A stretch of DNA of 7,275 nt from Candidatus Eiseniibacteriota bacterium (lineage in GTDB: Bacteria; Arandabacterota; Arandabacteria; Arandabacterales; Arandabacteraceae), in the NCBI GenBank assembly GCA_030592245.1, contig JAUVJV010000105.1, positions 1 to 7,275 on the forward strand, read 5' to 3'. The notes below the pieces were generated by a model that was given only the letters and a program-made list of their open reading frames with translations, searched no databases and had not been told where the DNA came from. How positions within the stretch are numbered: the first letter of the stretch is position 1; the number at the start of each line of letters is the position of its first letter. Below are positions 1-6,209 of the stretch, piece after piece. Position numbers and translations under genes: made by a program.

Positions 1-245
1 ATCGTGTTGCCGACCTTCACATTTATGCTGCGTACGTTTCCGCCAACTCTGAAGCTTAGGTCTGCTTCCGTCCCAGCCTTTGATATCCCGGAGAATGTTC
101 GCGTCTGCTCGCCACCCGCCAGGAAGACTTGTTGATACCGCACTGGCCGGATCACCTCTTGCTCCGCTTGTTCCTCACCACATGAAGGAATGCAGAGGGC
201 AGTTAGAATTGTCAAAAACGTGGCCAAGCGTTTCCGTCTGTTCAT
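1..245 (-). CDS. RND/HlyD-family efflux membrane fusion protein (periplasmic adaptor lipoprotein), partial
   Basis: This is the N-terminal 81 codons of a gene that leaves the window at position 1. The ATG (243-245, minus strand) has a GAGGTGA ribosome binding site at 254-260 with 8 nt spacing. The product starts with a basic, hydrophobic signal peptide ending in a lipobox-like IPS-C, so Cys22 is the likely lipidated residue; proline at -2 is atypical. Next come an acidic linker and a strand pattern typical of RND adaptors: VRPV near residue 33, TFSGISKAG near 51-59, then LSFRVGGNV and INVKVGNT, which is the entry into the lipoyl/hairpin region. In the AcrA/MexA family this protein bridges the inner-membrane pump and the outer-membrane channel. 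It lies 70 bp downstream of the TolC-like gene on the same strand, so the two are probably one operon. Substrate cannot be told. The family call rests on the N-terminal pattern only. Confidence 0.85.
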   Translation of the reverse strand, partial: MNRRKRLATFLTILTALCIPSCGEEQAEQEVIRPVRYQQVFLAGGEQTRTFSGISKAGTEADLSFRVGGNVRSINVKVGNT

Positions 246-315
246 CGCAAATGTCACCTCGGCGTTCTGGAATGCCTCATACTCACTTATCAATTAGACT
301 GCTGGCTGCGAACCC

Positions 316-2694
316 TCATTCCACATGTTCATCGAAATAGGCTCGGCTGCGTCTCCTGAAGTCCTCGCGTTCCTCAGGCGAGCCGAGCAAAGTGAATCTG
401 CCCACGGCTCTCTCGGTCTTTAACAGGCTGGTTAAGAGCTCATAGACGGAGTTTAGCTCAGCCGATTCGGCGTTCAAAGCGGCATTCTGTGCATCTATGA
501 GTTCTACGATTGATACGCTACCGCGCGAGTAGGCATCCTGAACCAGCTCCAAACTCCTGCCAGCAAAATCAGCCGACCTCTGGGAGGATTCGAGGTTAAC
601 CACCTTCACGGAGGTCTGGAGGATGGCTGCTCTCAGGTTCAATTCCACGACTTGGGCCAACTGCTCCCGCCGAGACTTCAGCTGGTCGATATTGATCTTT
701 GTCTGCTGCGCGTTTACACGGTTGCTTCCACCTTCGAAGAGTGGCAGGGAAGCGACAATGCTGACATTCCACGTGTCATCCACGGGGTCCGTTCCCGGAA
801 CATCAGAGCCGGCCCCGCTACGGTCGGCGATGCGCCGGGCCTCGGCCCCAAGGCCAATGCTGGGTAGAAAGGGTCTCAGTCTATACGAGGTTAGAGATCT
901 TTCAAGGGCGGCTATGCTGGCATCCAGCTCCTGAATCTCGGGCGAATTGTGGAGGGTCTCCGCAATTAGGAAGTTCGTATATATCTCGAGTGATCGAGGG
1001 TTGTCCACAAATTCTCTCGCCGCGGTGAGGTAACTGAGATATACGCTGTCGGTCAACGTGGCTTCCTGGACGATGAAAGCCTCATCCAAGGGACGGTTGA
1101 GCAGTTGATTCAACTGGATCTTGGCCAATGTCACATTCTGCTCTGCGGCCAACAGGTTTGTGGTTGCCGTTGCCAGGCTGCTTTCCCAGCGGTAGACATC
1201 GGACGGGCCCGAGTGACCAACCGCCTCCCTCTGTTTTGAAACTTCCAGATTGCGCTCGGTCAGCCTGATATTGTCCTCCTGGATCTTGAGTGCGGTCTGC
1301 GCGCTCAGGACATCGAAATACGCTGTTGCCGCATTCAGTATCACGTTCAGCTTGACTTGGCCATAGCCATATTCGGATGCCAACCTGAGATGCTTCTGGA
1401 TGGCAACGTTCCCGATCGCCCGCTCGGAAAAGACTACCTGTTCGACAGTTGCGGCCGCGCTGATCGTCCGCTCGGCCTGCTGTCCCATAGAGCCAGCCGC
1501 CTGCTCCTCACCGATCTTAACACCCGCAGCACCCAGGGTGAGCGAGGGAAGCAGATTGGTGCGTGCCAGGGATACGTCCTTCTCGGCAGATCTGACGCCG
1601 GCGGCCTCAATTTCGAGCTCAAGACTGGCGGTCATGGCTTCCCGCATTACGTCTACCAGACTCAATACGCGGTCCGTAGGCACAACGTATCTATTGATCA
1701 ATTCCGCTTCGGAGAGGATGGTGAACTTGGGCGAGAAACCGATCTTGCGTGCAGTTTCCATATTGATCGCGATCTTCTGCTCAAAGCTGAAAGTGACGGG
1801 AAGATCGGCAGCATCCTCTCCCTCGAGAATCGACTCCACATTAAGCGCAATGCGCCGCCAGATCTTAGGCAGATTTTCCTCGGGCATAGTCCCTGCCAGT
1901 GCTCCTTGGTTAACATCGCGCCTTGAAAAGCCGAAGGTGGGGATGCCTCTAGCATTAAGCTCGTCGATCAGGTGGACCTTCTCGTCGCCCTCAAACTGCT
2001 CCAGGTAACCAAGGTAAATCGCATCAACTCCATCTAGAGAACTCAAGACATCTTCAATGCCCTCTCTGACGGGAAGTGGCACAAACTCTGACCCGGTCTC
2101 TGCCATCACATTCCTGAGGTTGTCGTTCTCAAGGGGAATAAGATCGAGAAGGCTGCCATGAAACACAATTCCGACCTTCTTGTACGGATATACCCGGTAG
2201 AATGTCTTTAAATCCCTTGCGATCGAACGGTTGAAGAGCAGATATGTAAGATTGTGAACATTGGAGATATTCTTACCCACTAGCCTGATGCTCTGAAGCT
2301 CCGGATCGAGTATCCCGACAATGATAACAGGCTTTGGATAGACTTGCGCCTTTGCAATCACGGTTCCCGCAAGAGGGCCGAAACCCAGTACAATATCGAC
2401 CTGTCTGTCTTCCATCAAGCGGGCATAGTATGCGGTGGCATTTTCCGCCGACCATTCAGCATCCAGAATCCTGTCCGGAGGAAGCTGGACGTTGTATCTG
2501 GAACCCAGCAGTGCCGTAAGCTCATTCTCAAGATCGCCAAAGAACACATCTGGGTGCCTTGCAAGACCATCGTGCACGATGCCGATGGTCACATCGTTCT
2601 TACTCTCTGCCAGAATGTCTTGGGTTGGCAAGACCAGGACTGATGTGACAACAAGGCATGCGACAGCAGGAATAGATCGCCATCTCTTATTCAT
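316..2694 (-). CDS. Fusion of periplasmic ABC-type substrate-binding domain and TolC-like outer-membrane efflux protein
   Basis: 792 aa. Residues 1-29 are a Sec signal peptide (basic start, hydrophobic core, ILA-E cleavage site). Residues about 33-335 form a complete periplasmic binding fold of the ABC_sub_bind type: IVLGFGPLAG and PVIIVGILDP near 101-131, VGIVFHG near 174, DAIYLGY near 224, and the family-typical ending INMETARKIGF near 310. Residues about 345-775 are two outer-membrane efflux (OEP) repeats with long helices. The first contains LLPSLTLGA, AATAYFDVLSAQ and QREAVGHSGPSDVYRWES. The second contains RPFLPSIGLGAEA, SLPLFEGG and YSRGSVSIVELIDAQNA. Ordinary TolC proteins are about 430-490 aa and lack the binding domain. 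The start is supported by AGGAG at 2701-2705, 6 nt upstream. It is the first gene of an operon with the downstream adaptor lipoprotein. Inference: an efflux channel with a built-in periplasmic ligand-binding module. Ligand unknown. Confidence 0.93.
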   Translation of the reverse strand: MNKRWRSIPAVACLVVTSVLVLPTQDILAESKNDVTIGIVHDGLARHPDVFFGDLENELTALLGSRYNVQLPPDRILDAEWSAENATAYYARLMEDRQVDIVLGFGPLAGTVIAKAQVYPKPVIIVGILDPELQSIRLVGKNISNVHNLTYLLFNRSIARDLKTFYRVYPYKKVGIVFHGSLLDLIPLENDNLRNVMAETGSEFVPLPVREGIEDVLSSLDGVDAIYLGYLEQFEGDEKVHLIDELNARGIPTFGFSRRDVNQGALAGTMPEENLPKIWRRIALNVESILEGEDAADLPVTFSFEQKIAINMETARKIGFSPKFTILSEAELINRYVVPTDRVLSLVDVMREAMTASLELEIEAAGVRSAEKDVSLARTNLLPSLTLGAAGVKIGEEQAAGSMGQQAERTISAAATVEQVVFSERAIGNVAIQKHLRLASEYGYGQVKLNVILNAATAYFDVLSAQTALKIQEDNIRLTERNLEVSKQREAVGHSGPSDVYRWESSLATATTNLLAAEQNVTLAKIQLNQLLNRPLDEAFIVQEATLTDSVYLSYLTAAREFVDNPRSLEIYTNFLIAETLHNSPEIQELDASIAALERSLTSYRLRPFLPSIGLGAEARRIADRSGAGSDVPGTDPVDDTWNVSIVASLPLFEGGSNRVNAQQTKINIDQLKSRREQLAQVVELNLRAAILQTSVKVVNLESSQRSADFAGRSLELVQDAYSRGSVSIVELIDAQNAALNAESAELNSVYELLTSLLKTERAVGRFTLLGSPEEREDFRRRSRAYFDEHVE

Positions 2695-2728
2695 AGCCGA
2701 CTCCTGAATCTACACGGATTGTCCTGAC

Positions 2729-2746
2729 TCCTATGATCATATAGGA
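2729..2746. promoter_or_regulatory. Dyad at the efflux-operon promoter (candidate operator)
   Basis: TCCTAT (2729-2734) and ATAGGA (2741-2746) are perfect 6-bp inverted arms around GATCAT. The inner 10 bp (2732-2741) is itself a perfect palindrome. The element overlaps the proposed -10 of the efflux operon and lies 35 bp upstream of the start codon, where a repressor could act. No regulator gene is visible in the window. Short AT-rich dyads also occur by chance, so this is a weak call. Confidence 0.3.
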
Positions 2747-2763
2747 CAACAATGGCCGACCAA
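2736..2763 (-). promoter_or_regulatory. Candidate sigma-70-type promoter for the efflux operon
   Basis: Read on the minus strand, TTGGTC (2758-2763) as -35 and TATGAT (2736-2741, 5 of 6 to consensus) as -10 are separated by 16 bp. Transcription would start near 2730, giving a leader of about 35 nt before the ATG at 2694. The -35 is only a partial match. This region is outside the insertion sequence, so the promoter would be native rather than IS-borne. Confidence 0.35.
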
Positions 2764-2840
2764 TAGCCGTTATGTTTGAGAGCAAGTTTACTCTTCGAGC
2801 CCGGCGTTGTAAAGAGCAACTCGCGCGTCGACACCTGAGA

Positions 2841-2863
2841 GGTAATGTAAAAAGGAGTGTGTA
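2841..2863 (+). repeat. IS256-family left terminal inverted repeat (IRL)
   Basis: This 23-bp end matches the reverse complement of the right end at 19 of 23 positions: the first 11 bp are identical, there are four mismatches among positions 12-16, then GTGTGTA is identical. Confidence 0.8.
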
Positions 2864-2900
2864 GAAGGGTATTGGTGAGAAAAGAGATGGTGTATCCTTC

Positions 2901-2917
2901 CAGACAGTCTGCGGACT
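2901..2917 (+). repeat. Small overlapping dyads in the transposase leader
   Basis: CAGACAGTCTG (2901-2911) is an inverted repeat around one central base. AGTC-TGCG-GACT (2906-2917) is a second, overlapping one. They lie just upstream of the transposase ribosome binding site (2921-2928) and could fold into alternative small hairpins in the leader, limiting translation from read-through transcripts as some IS elements do. The stems are only 4-5 bp, so this is tentative. Confidence 0.3.
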
Positions 2918-2935
2918 AGAAAGGAGGGACACACC

Positions 2936-4138
2936 ATGCAAGAATTAGACTTTACGAAACACAATTTATCAGTGGATCTGGAGGAAGTCAAGAAGATGTT
3001 TTCTGAGGACTTCAATGGCGCGTGCCGTCATCTGGTGAAGGAGGCCTTTGAGGGCATCATGCGGCTGGATCTGGAGGCGTATTTAGGAGCGGATCGCTAT
3101 GAGCGCAGCGCGAGCCGGCGAGGGCGTCGTAATGGGTTCCGGCCTCGGCGGCTTCTCACGAGTGTCGGGGTGGTGGATCTTAAGGTTCCGAGGCCACGAG
3201 AAGGGGGCTATGAGCCGGGGGTCTTTGATCGTTACAAGCGGGTTCACAAGGTGGTGGACAAGGGGATCAAGGAGATGTATCTGAAGGGCGTCTCTACGCG
3301 GAAAGTACGAGATGTACTTGATGCCCTATGTGGAGATGGAGTCTCAGCCGGCTATGTATCTCAGGTCACGAAGCAGTTGGACTCCGAGGTGAAGCGTTTC
3401 GAGAATGAGCCCATAGGGGATGAGTATGCGTTTCTGTATCTTGACGCCCTGAGTGTACGGATCCGTTATGAGTTGAAGGCCAAGCGACGTCTGATCCTCG
3501 TAGCTTATGGTATAAGGCGTGACGGAAGCCGTCGGCTCTTGAGTTTCATGATCGGCAAGCGGGAGAGCCAGGCTACCTGGCGGTCGTTCCTTGAGAATCT
3601 TCAGGTACGAGGTTTGGCAGGCCGCTCACTGGAGTTGATCATCGTGGATGGAGCGGCGGGCCTGTGGGCAGCGCTGGACGATGTGTATCCCCTGGTGCCT
3701 CACCAGTTGTGCTGGGTCCACAAGTTACGCAATCTGGCTCGCTATGGTCCGAGGCGTGATGTGGAGGCCTTCCTTGCCGAGGCGGCGGGGATCATGTACG
3801 CAGGGACGGCCAGGAAGGCGGCAGGCCTGTTCAGGAAGTGGAAGCGCCGGTGGCAAGAGATGAATCCTAAGGGAGTTGCCTGTCTGGAGCGTGACTTTCA
3901 CCGGCTGATACCCTTTTTCGAGTTCGACCCTTCTTTCCATAAGGTGATACGCACCACCAATGTGATAGAGCGCAGTTTCAAGGAGATCAGGCGGAGACTC
4001 AAGGTGATGGGCTATTTCCAGAACTCAAAGAGTTGCAGTCGGATAGTCCTGAGCCAGTTCTACTACTTCAATGCCAAGTGGGACCACATGAAGAAGTGGA
4101 TTGAGCCTATAGGCAACTACTTCACCAAGGCGGCGTAG
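2936..4138 (+). CDS. IS256-family (Mutator-type) DDE transposase
   Basis: 400 aa, full length for the family (about 390-410 aa). It catalyses cut or copy transposition of the surrounding element. The three catalytic acids are visible: D170 in FLYLDALSV, D238 in LIIVDGAAGLW, and E345 in the family signature RTTNVIERSFKEIRRR (339-354). The C-x2-H of the IS256 insertion subdomain is at C259-H262. The N-terminal third is basic (RRGRRNGFRPRR, 61-72) and probably binds the ends; V-x-VPR at 80-86 and STRKV near 120 also match Transposase_mut proteins. The ATG has a strong AAGGAGGG site at 2921-2928, 7 nt upstream. There is no frameshift or internal stop, so it looks functional. It carries no passenger gene. 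Confidence 0.96.
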   Translation: MQELDFTKHNLSVDLEEVKKMFSEDFNGACRHLVKEAFEGIMRLDLEAYLGADRYERSASRRGRRNGFRPRRLLTSVGVVDLKVPRPREGGYEPGVFDRYKRVHKVVDKGIKEMYLKGVSTRKVRDVLDALCGDGVSAGYVSQVTKQLDSEVKRFENEPIGDEYAFLYLDALSVRIRYELKAKRRLILVAYGIRRDGSRRLLSFMIGKRESQATWRSFLENLQVRGLAGRSLELIIVDGAAGLWAALDDVYPLVPHQLCWVHKLRNLARYGPRRDVEAFLAEAAGIMYAGTARKAAGLFRKWKRRWQEMNPKGVACLERDFHRLIPFFEFDPSFHKVIRTTNVIERSFKEIRRRLKVMGYFQNSKSCSRIVLSQFYYFNAKWDHMKKWIEPIGNYFTKAA

Positions 4139-4169
4139 AGTGACCGATAGGAAGGATTGCCATCGAATT

Positions 4170-4192
4170 TACACACAGTTCTTTACATTACC
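4170..4192 (-). repeat. IS256-family right terminal inverted repeat (IRR)
   Basis: Read on the minus strand it begins GGTAATGTAAAG and continues to TGTGTGTA, the mate of the left end at 2841-2863. It starts 31 bp after the transposase stop codon, with no terminator visible between them. Confidence 0.8.
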
Positions 4193-4220
4193 CGGATCTC
4201 CCGCGTTGGCCCCGGAATTC

Positions 4221-4249
4221 TTGACGCAACCCGTGGATGATGCTACTCT
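4221..4249 (+). promoter_or_regulatory. Candidate sigma-70-type promoter of the radical SAM gene
   Basis: TTGACG (4221-4226, 5 of 6 to the -35 consensus) and TACTCT (4244-4249, a weak -10) are separated by the ideal 17 bp. Transcription would begin near 4256, only about 17 nt before the GTG start at 4273. The -35 lies 29 bp beyond the right end of the insertion sequence, so the promoter does not use IS sequence. It also lies across the upstream ATG at 4237, which argues against that start. Confidence 0.4.
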
Positions 4250-4258
4250 GTTCTGGCG

Positions 4259-4268
4259 AGGGGGTGAT
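4259..4268 (+). promoter_or_regulatory. Strong ribosome binding site that decides the radical SAM start
   Basis: AGGGGGTGAT differs by one base from the full anti-Shine-Dalgarno complement AGGAGGTGAT. It stands 4 nt (8 nt from the G-rich core) before GTG at 4273. No comparable site precedes the in-frame ATG at 4237. Confidence 0.65.
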
Positions 4269-4272
4269 CTCT

Positions 4273-5871
4273 GTGCCTACAGGAGAACCAGACACCTTTG
4301 GCGATGACAGTCAGCAGATCCCCGCAGATGACGCATCCGGCATTGAGCGTATCACCGAGCCAGCCGGGCAAGTGCGCGGAACCGCAGGGAAAGAGTCAGC
4401 CAGCTCAAGAGAAGGCCTGAGAAGCAGGCTGGAAGAGGAGCGTCGGAAGTTTGTAATCGGGACGCTGACAAAGATGAGTGGGCATAGCCATCTGCGTCGG
4501 TGGTTGACCGGGAGACTCGATCACTATCTTCACAAGGCGCTCGTCGAGGAGGATTCGGAGAACCTCCGGAGCGTGCAGGAGAAGAAATACGAGTTCCTGG
4601 TGGCGATGCTCCACTCTGCCGTCAGGAATATGGAGAAAGGGTACATATCAAAGAGTGTAATCAGCAGACTCATCGAAGTGTTCGTTCAGAACTGCCTCTT
4701 CGGCAATACGGGAGCACGCCGGGCACAGGTTCGCGGATTCGAAGAGAAGTACCATATAAGGCCTCCTTCATTTATTGTCTTGTCTCCGACCCAAAGGTGT
4801 AATCTCCAATGCAAGGGATGTTACGCCGGCTCAACAGCGAGCACGGCGGCGACCCTTTCCTATTCCGTCATGGACAGGATAGTGAGTGAGGTTCATGACA
4901 TCTTTGGGATTAGGTTCATCACGATCAGTGGTGGTGAGCCGCTCATGTATCGGGATGCGGGCAAGACCCTCCTGGACATATTCAGGAAGTACAGCGATAT
5001 GTTCTTTCACGTGTATACGAATGGCACCCTGATAACTCCGCAACTGGCCGAGGAATTGAGCGATTTGGGAAACGTCACACCCGCTATCTCGGTTGAGGGT
5101 TTTGAAAGGGAAACAGATGAGAGAAGGGGCGAGGGTACATATCGGAAGATACTGGATGCCTTCGGGAATCTGAGGCACGCCGGGGTGCCTTTTGGTGTAT
5201 CTGTGACGGCAACAGACCGGAATGTGGACTTGCTCCTGACGGATAACTTCTATGACTTCTTCTTCGGTGAGCAAGGCATCACCTATATGTGGCAGTTCCA
5301 GCTGATGCCGATTGGTAGAGGAAGACAGACTCTGGATCTGATGGTCACGCCGGAAAAGCGTGTTGATCTTTATAGAATGTGGGAGAGAATGCTCAATGCC
5401 AACAAGTACTGCGTGGCAGATTTTTGGAATAGCGGAGTCCTGTCCAATGGGTGCATTGCTTATGGCAGAGATGGCGGATACATCTATGTTGACTGGAATG
5501 GCAACATCACGCCGTGTGTTTTCATTCCCTATTACGCTGACAATATTCATGAACTCTACAGGAATGGCGGAACAATTGCCGACGCATTGTTCTCCCGTTT
5601 CATGAAAAACGGGCGCGACTGGCAGGACGAATATGGGCTGCGTGATTTGAAGAGACCGGCAAACTGGTTAATGCCCTGTTCCATAAGAGATCATTACGAA
5701 TGCTTCAGGAAATTAATTCTGTCACCGGATGCAAAACCCGAGAACAAGAGTGCTGCTGAGATCCTGGAATCTGATGACTATTATGCCGCGCTGAGAGAAT
5801 ATGACGAGGAGCTGAGCCGGCTCACTGAGAGGATATGGAACGAGGAGTATTTGCACCGGTCACAGGCATAG
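4273..5871 (+). CDS. Radical SAM protein with SPASM/twitch-like C-terminal cysteines, specific function unknown
   Basis: 532 aa from GTG 4273 (544 aa from ATG 4237); the GTG is chosen for its near-perfect ribosome binding site. Residue numbers here are for the 532-aa form. Residues 1-50 are polar and probably disordered. Residues 50-160 are mostly helical and not recognised. The core starts at FIVLSPTQRC, and C176-x3-C180-x2-C183 bind the SAM-cleaving [4Fe-4S] cluster. ITISGGEPL (217-225) is the SAM-binding GGEP motif. HVYTNGTLIT and AISVEGF follow as barrel strands. The C-terminal part has C394, then GNITPC (C415), C469 and C477; the GC...GNxxPC spacing resembles SPASM or twitch auxiliary-cluster domains, though with fewer cysteines than full SPASM. 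Family members carry out peptide or cofactor modification, or have unknown roles. No partner is adjacent upstream; the small glycine-rich proteins lie 338 bp downstream on the same strand. Confidence 0.9.
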   Translation: MPTGEPDTFGDDSQQIPADDASGIERITEPAGQVRGTAGKESASSREGLRSRLEEERRKFVIGTLTKMSGHSHLRRWLTGRLDHYLHKALVEEDSENLRSVQEKKYEFLVAMLHSAVRNMEKGYISKSVISRLIEVFVQNCLFGNTGARRAQVRGFEEKYHIRPPSFIVLSPTQRCNLQCKGCYAGSTASTAATLSYSVMDRIVSEVHDIFGIRFITISGGEPLMYRDAGKTLLDIFRKYSDMFFHVYTNGTLITPQLAEELSDLGNVTPAISVEGFERETDERRGEGTYRKILDAFGNLRHAGVPFGVSVTATDRNVDLLLTDNFYDFFFGEQGITYMWQFQLMPIGRGRQTLDLMVTPEKRVDLYRMWERMLNANKYCVADFWNSGVLSNGCIAYGRDGGYIYVDWNGNITPCVFIPYYADNIHELYRNGGTIADALFSRFMKNGRDWQDEYGLRDLKRPANWLMPCSIRDHYECFRKLILSPDAKPENKSAAEILESDDYYAALREYDEELSRLTERIWNEEYLHRSQA

Positions 5872-6048
5872 CTGGCGCAGTGCCGGAAGGCCGAGAAGGG
5901 GGCGCCGGCCAGGAGAAGAGGATCCCCGGTAGGGGGCATCTTGCCACTCCACACCGCCTCCCCAACCTTGCTCATGGGATGCCGAAAACAAGCCGAACAG
6001 TATCATTATGAAATAGATGTCTCATTTTGACACGGATATTTCGGCTGC

Positions 6049-6074
6049 TCAAAGTCCCTCCTTTGACTCTTTTC
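6049..6074 (+). terminator. Weak hairpin followed by a T-rich run
   Basis: TCAAAG (6049-6054) pairs perfectly with CTTTGA (6061-6066) across a 6-nt loop, followed by CTCTTTTC. The stem is short and AT-rich, so it would be a poor intrinsic terminator for the radical SAM transcript. It may be chance. Confidence 0.2.
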
Positions 6075-6085
6075 ATGTAACTCTT

Positions 6086-6095
6086 TGATATATCA
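6086..6095. promoter_or_regulatory. Perfect palindrome upstream of the sigma-54 promoter (candidate activator site)
   Basis: TGATATATCA is perfectly palindromic, and outer CTCTT (6081-6085) and AAGAG (6102-6106) are also complementary, though off-centre. It is centred about 63 bp upstream of the predicted transcription start. Sigma-54 promoters need an upstream activator site, so the position is plausible if somewhat close. AT-rich palindromes of this size occur by chance. Confidence 0.25.
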
Positions 6096-6127
6096 GCAGA
6101 TAAGAGGGTATCTTGTCTCGCTGAATG

Positions 6128-6143
6128 TGGCACAGATGATGCT
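6128..6143 (+). promoter_or_regulatory. Sigma-54 (RpoN) -24/-12 promoter for the small-protein cluster
   Basis: TGGCACAGATGATGCT matches the consensus TGGCAC-R-N4-TTGCW with the invariant GG (6129-6130) and GC (6141-6142) 12 bp apart and one mismatch in the TTGC half. Predicted transcription start is near 6154, leaving a 5' leader of about 56 nt before the ATG at 6210. Expression would then require RpoN and an AAA+ enhancer-binding activator, that is, a specific environmental signal. Confidence 0.6.
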
Positions 6144-6196
6144 CTCTGGTGGGTGTGAGAAAAGGTACACGATTGTTGAGATAAGGTCATAATACA

Positions 6197-6204
6197 AAGG
6201 AGGT
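6197..6204 (+). promoter_or_regulatory. Ribosome binding site fixing the ATG 6210 start
   Basis: AAGGAGGT is a perfect Shine-Dalgarno sequence, 5 nt before ATG 6210. An in-frame TTG at 6204 overlaps it and cannot be the start. Confidence 0.8.
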
Positions 6205-6209
6205 TGAAC

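Larger units (their letters stand above)
2841..4192 (+). mobile_element. IS256-family insertion sequence, 1352 bp, apparently intact
   Basis: One full-length Mutator-type transposase gene (2936-4138) is flanked by imperfect terminal inverted repeats that start GGTAATGTAAA and carry an internal GTGTGTA, a layout typical of IS256-family ends. The length is within the usual 1.3-1.5 kb of the family. The flanks show no direct repeat: the 8 bp on the left read ACCTGAGA (2833-2840) and on the right CGGATCTC (4193-4200), although the family normally makes 8-9 bp target duplications. The element lies between the divergent efflux operon and the radical SAM gene and interrupts no recognisable gene. Confidence 0.85.
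5872..6209. other. 338-bp non-coding region between the radical SAM gene and the small-protein cluster
   Basis: No convincing gene is seen on either strand. The first 130 bp are GC-rich, the rest AT-rich. It holds a TCAAAG/CTTTGA hairpin (6049-6066) followed by CTCTTTT, a perfect 10-bp palindrome TGATATATCA (6086-6095), and a sigma-54 element (6128-6143). No strong GC-rich terminator was found after the radical SAM stop codon. Confidence 0.6.

Noticed and set aside
80..340. Plus-strand reading frame of 86 codons at the left edge
   Set aside because: It is antisense to the adaptor lipoprotein start and the end of the fusion channel gene. The minus-strand product has clear family motifs and a ribosome binding site; this frame has neither.
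1357..2008. Two overlapping plus-strand frames of about 190-200 codons
   Set aside because: Both lie antisense within the fusion channel gene, overlap each other, and show no recognisable motif. They are shadows of the coding strand.
2841..4192. Repeats around the insertion sequence considered as a CRISPR array or integron site
   Set aside because: There are only two inverted copies, they flank a transposase, and there are no regularly spaced direct repeats. They are simply IS ends.
4831..5550. Minus-strand frame of 239 codons
   Set aside because: It covers the radical SAM core on the opposite strand and has no family features. The plus-strand frame carries the cluster motif.
5880..5912. 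GC-rich stretch with GCCGG and CCGGC as a possible terminator of the radical SAM gene
   Set aside because: The arms are only 5 bp with a long loop, and no T run follows.
6018..6034. TGT-N9-ACA resembling a NifA upstream activator site
   Set aside because: NifA sites are TGT-N10-ACA and this one is a base short. The arms are otherwise not symmetrical.
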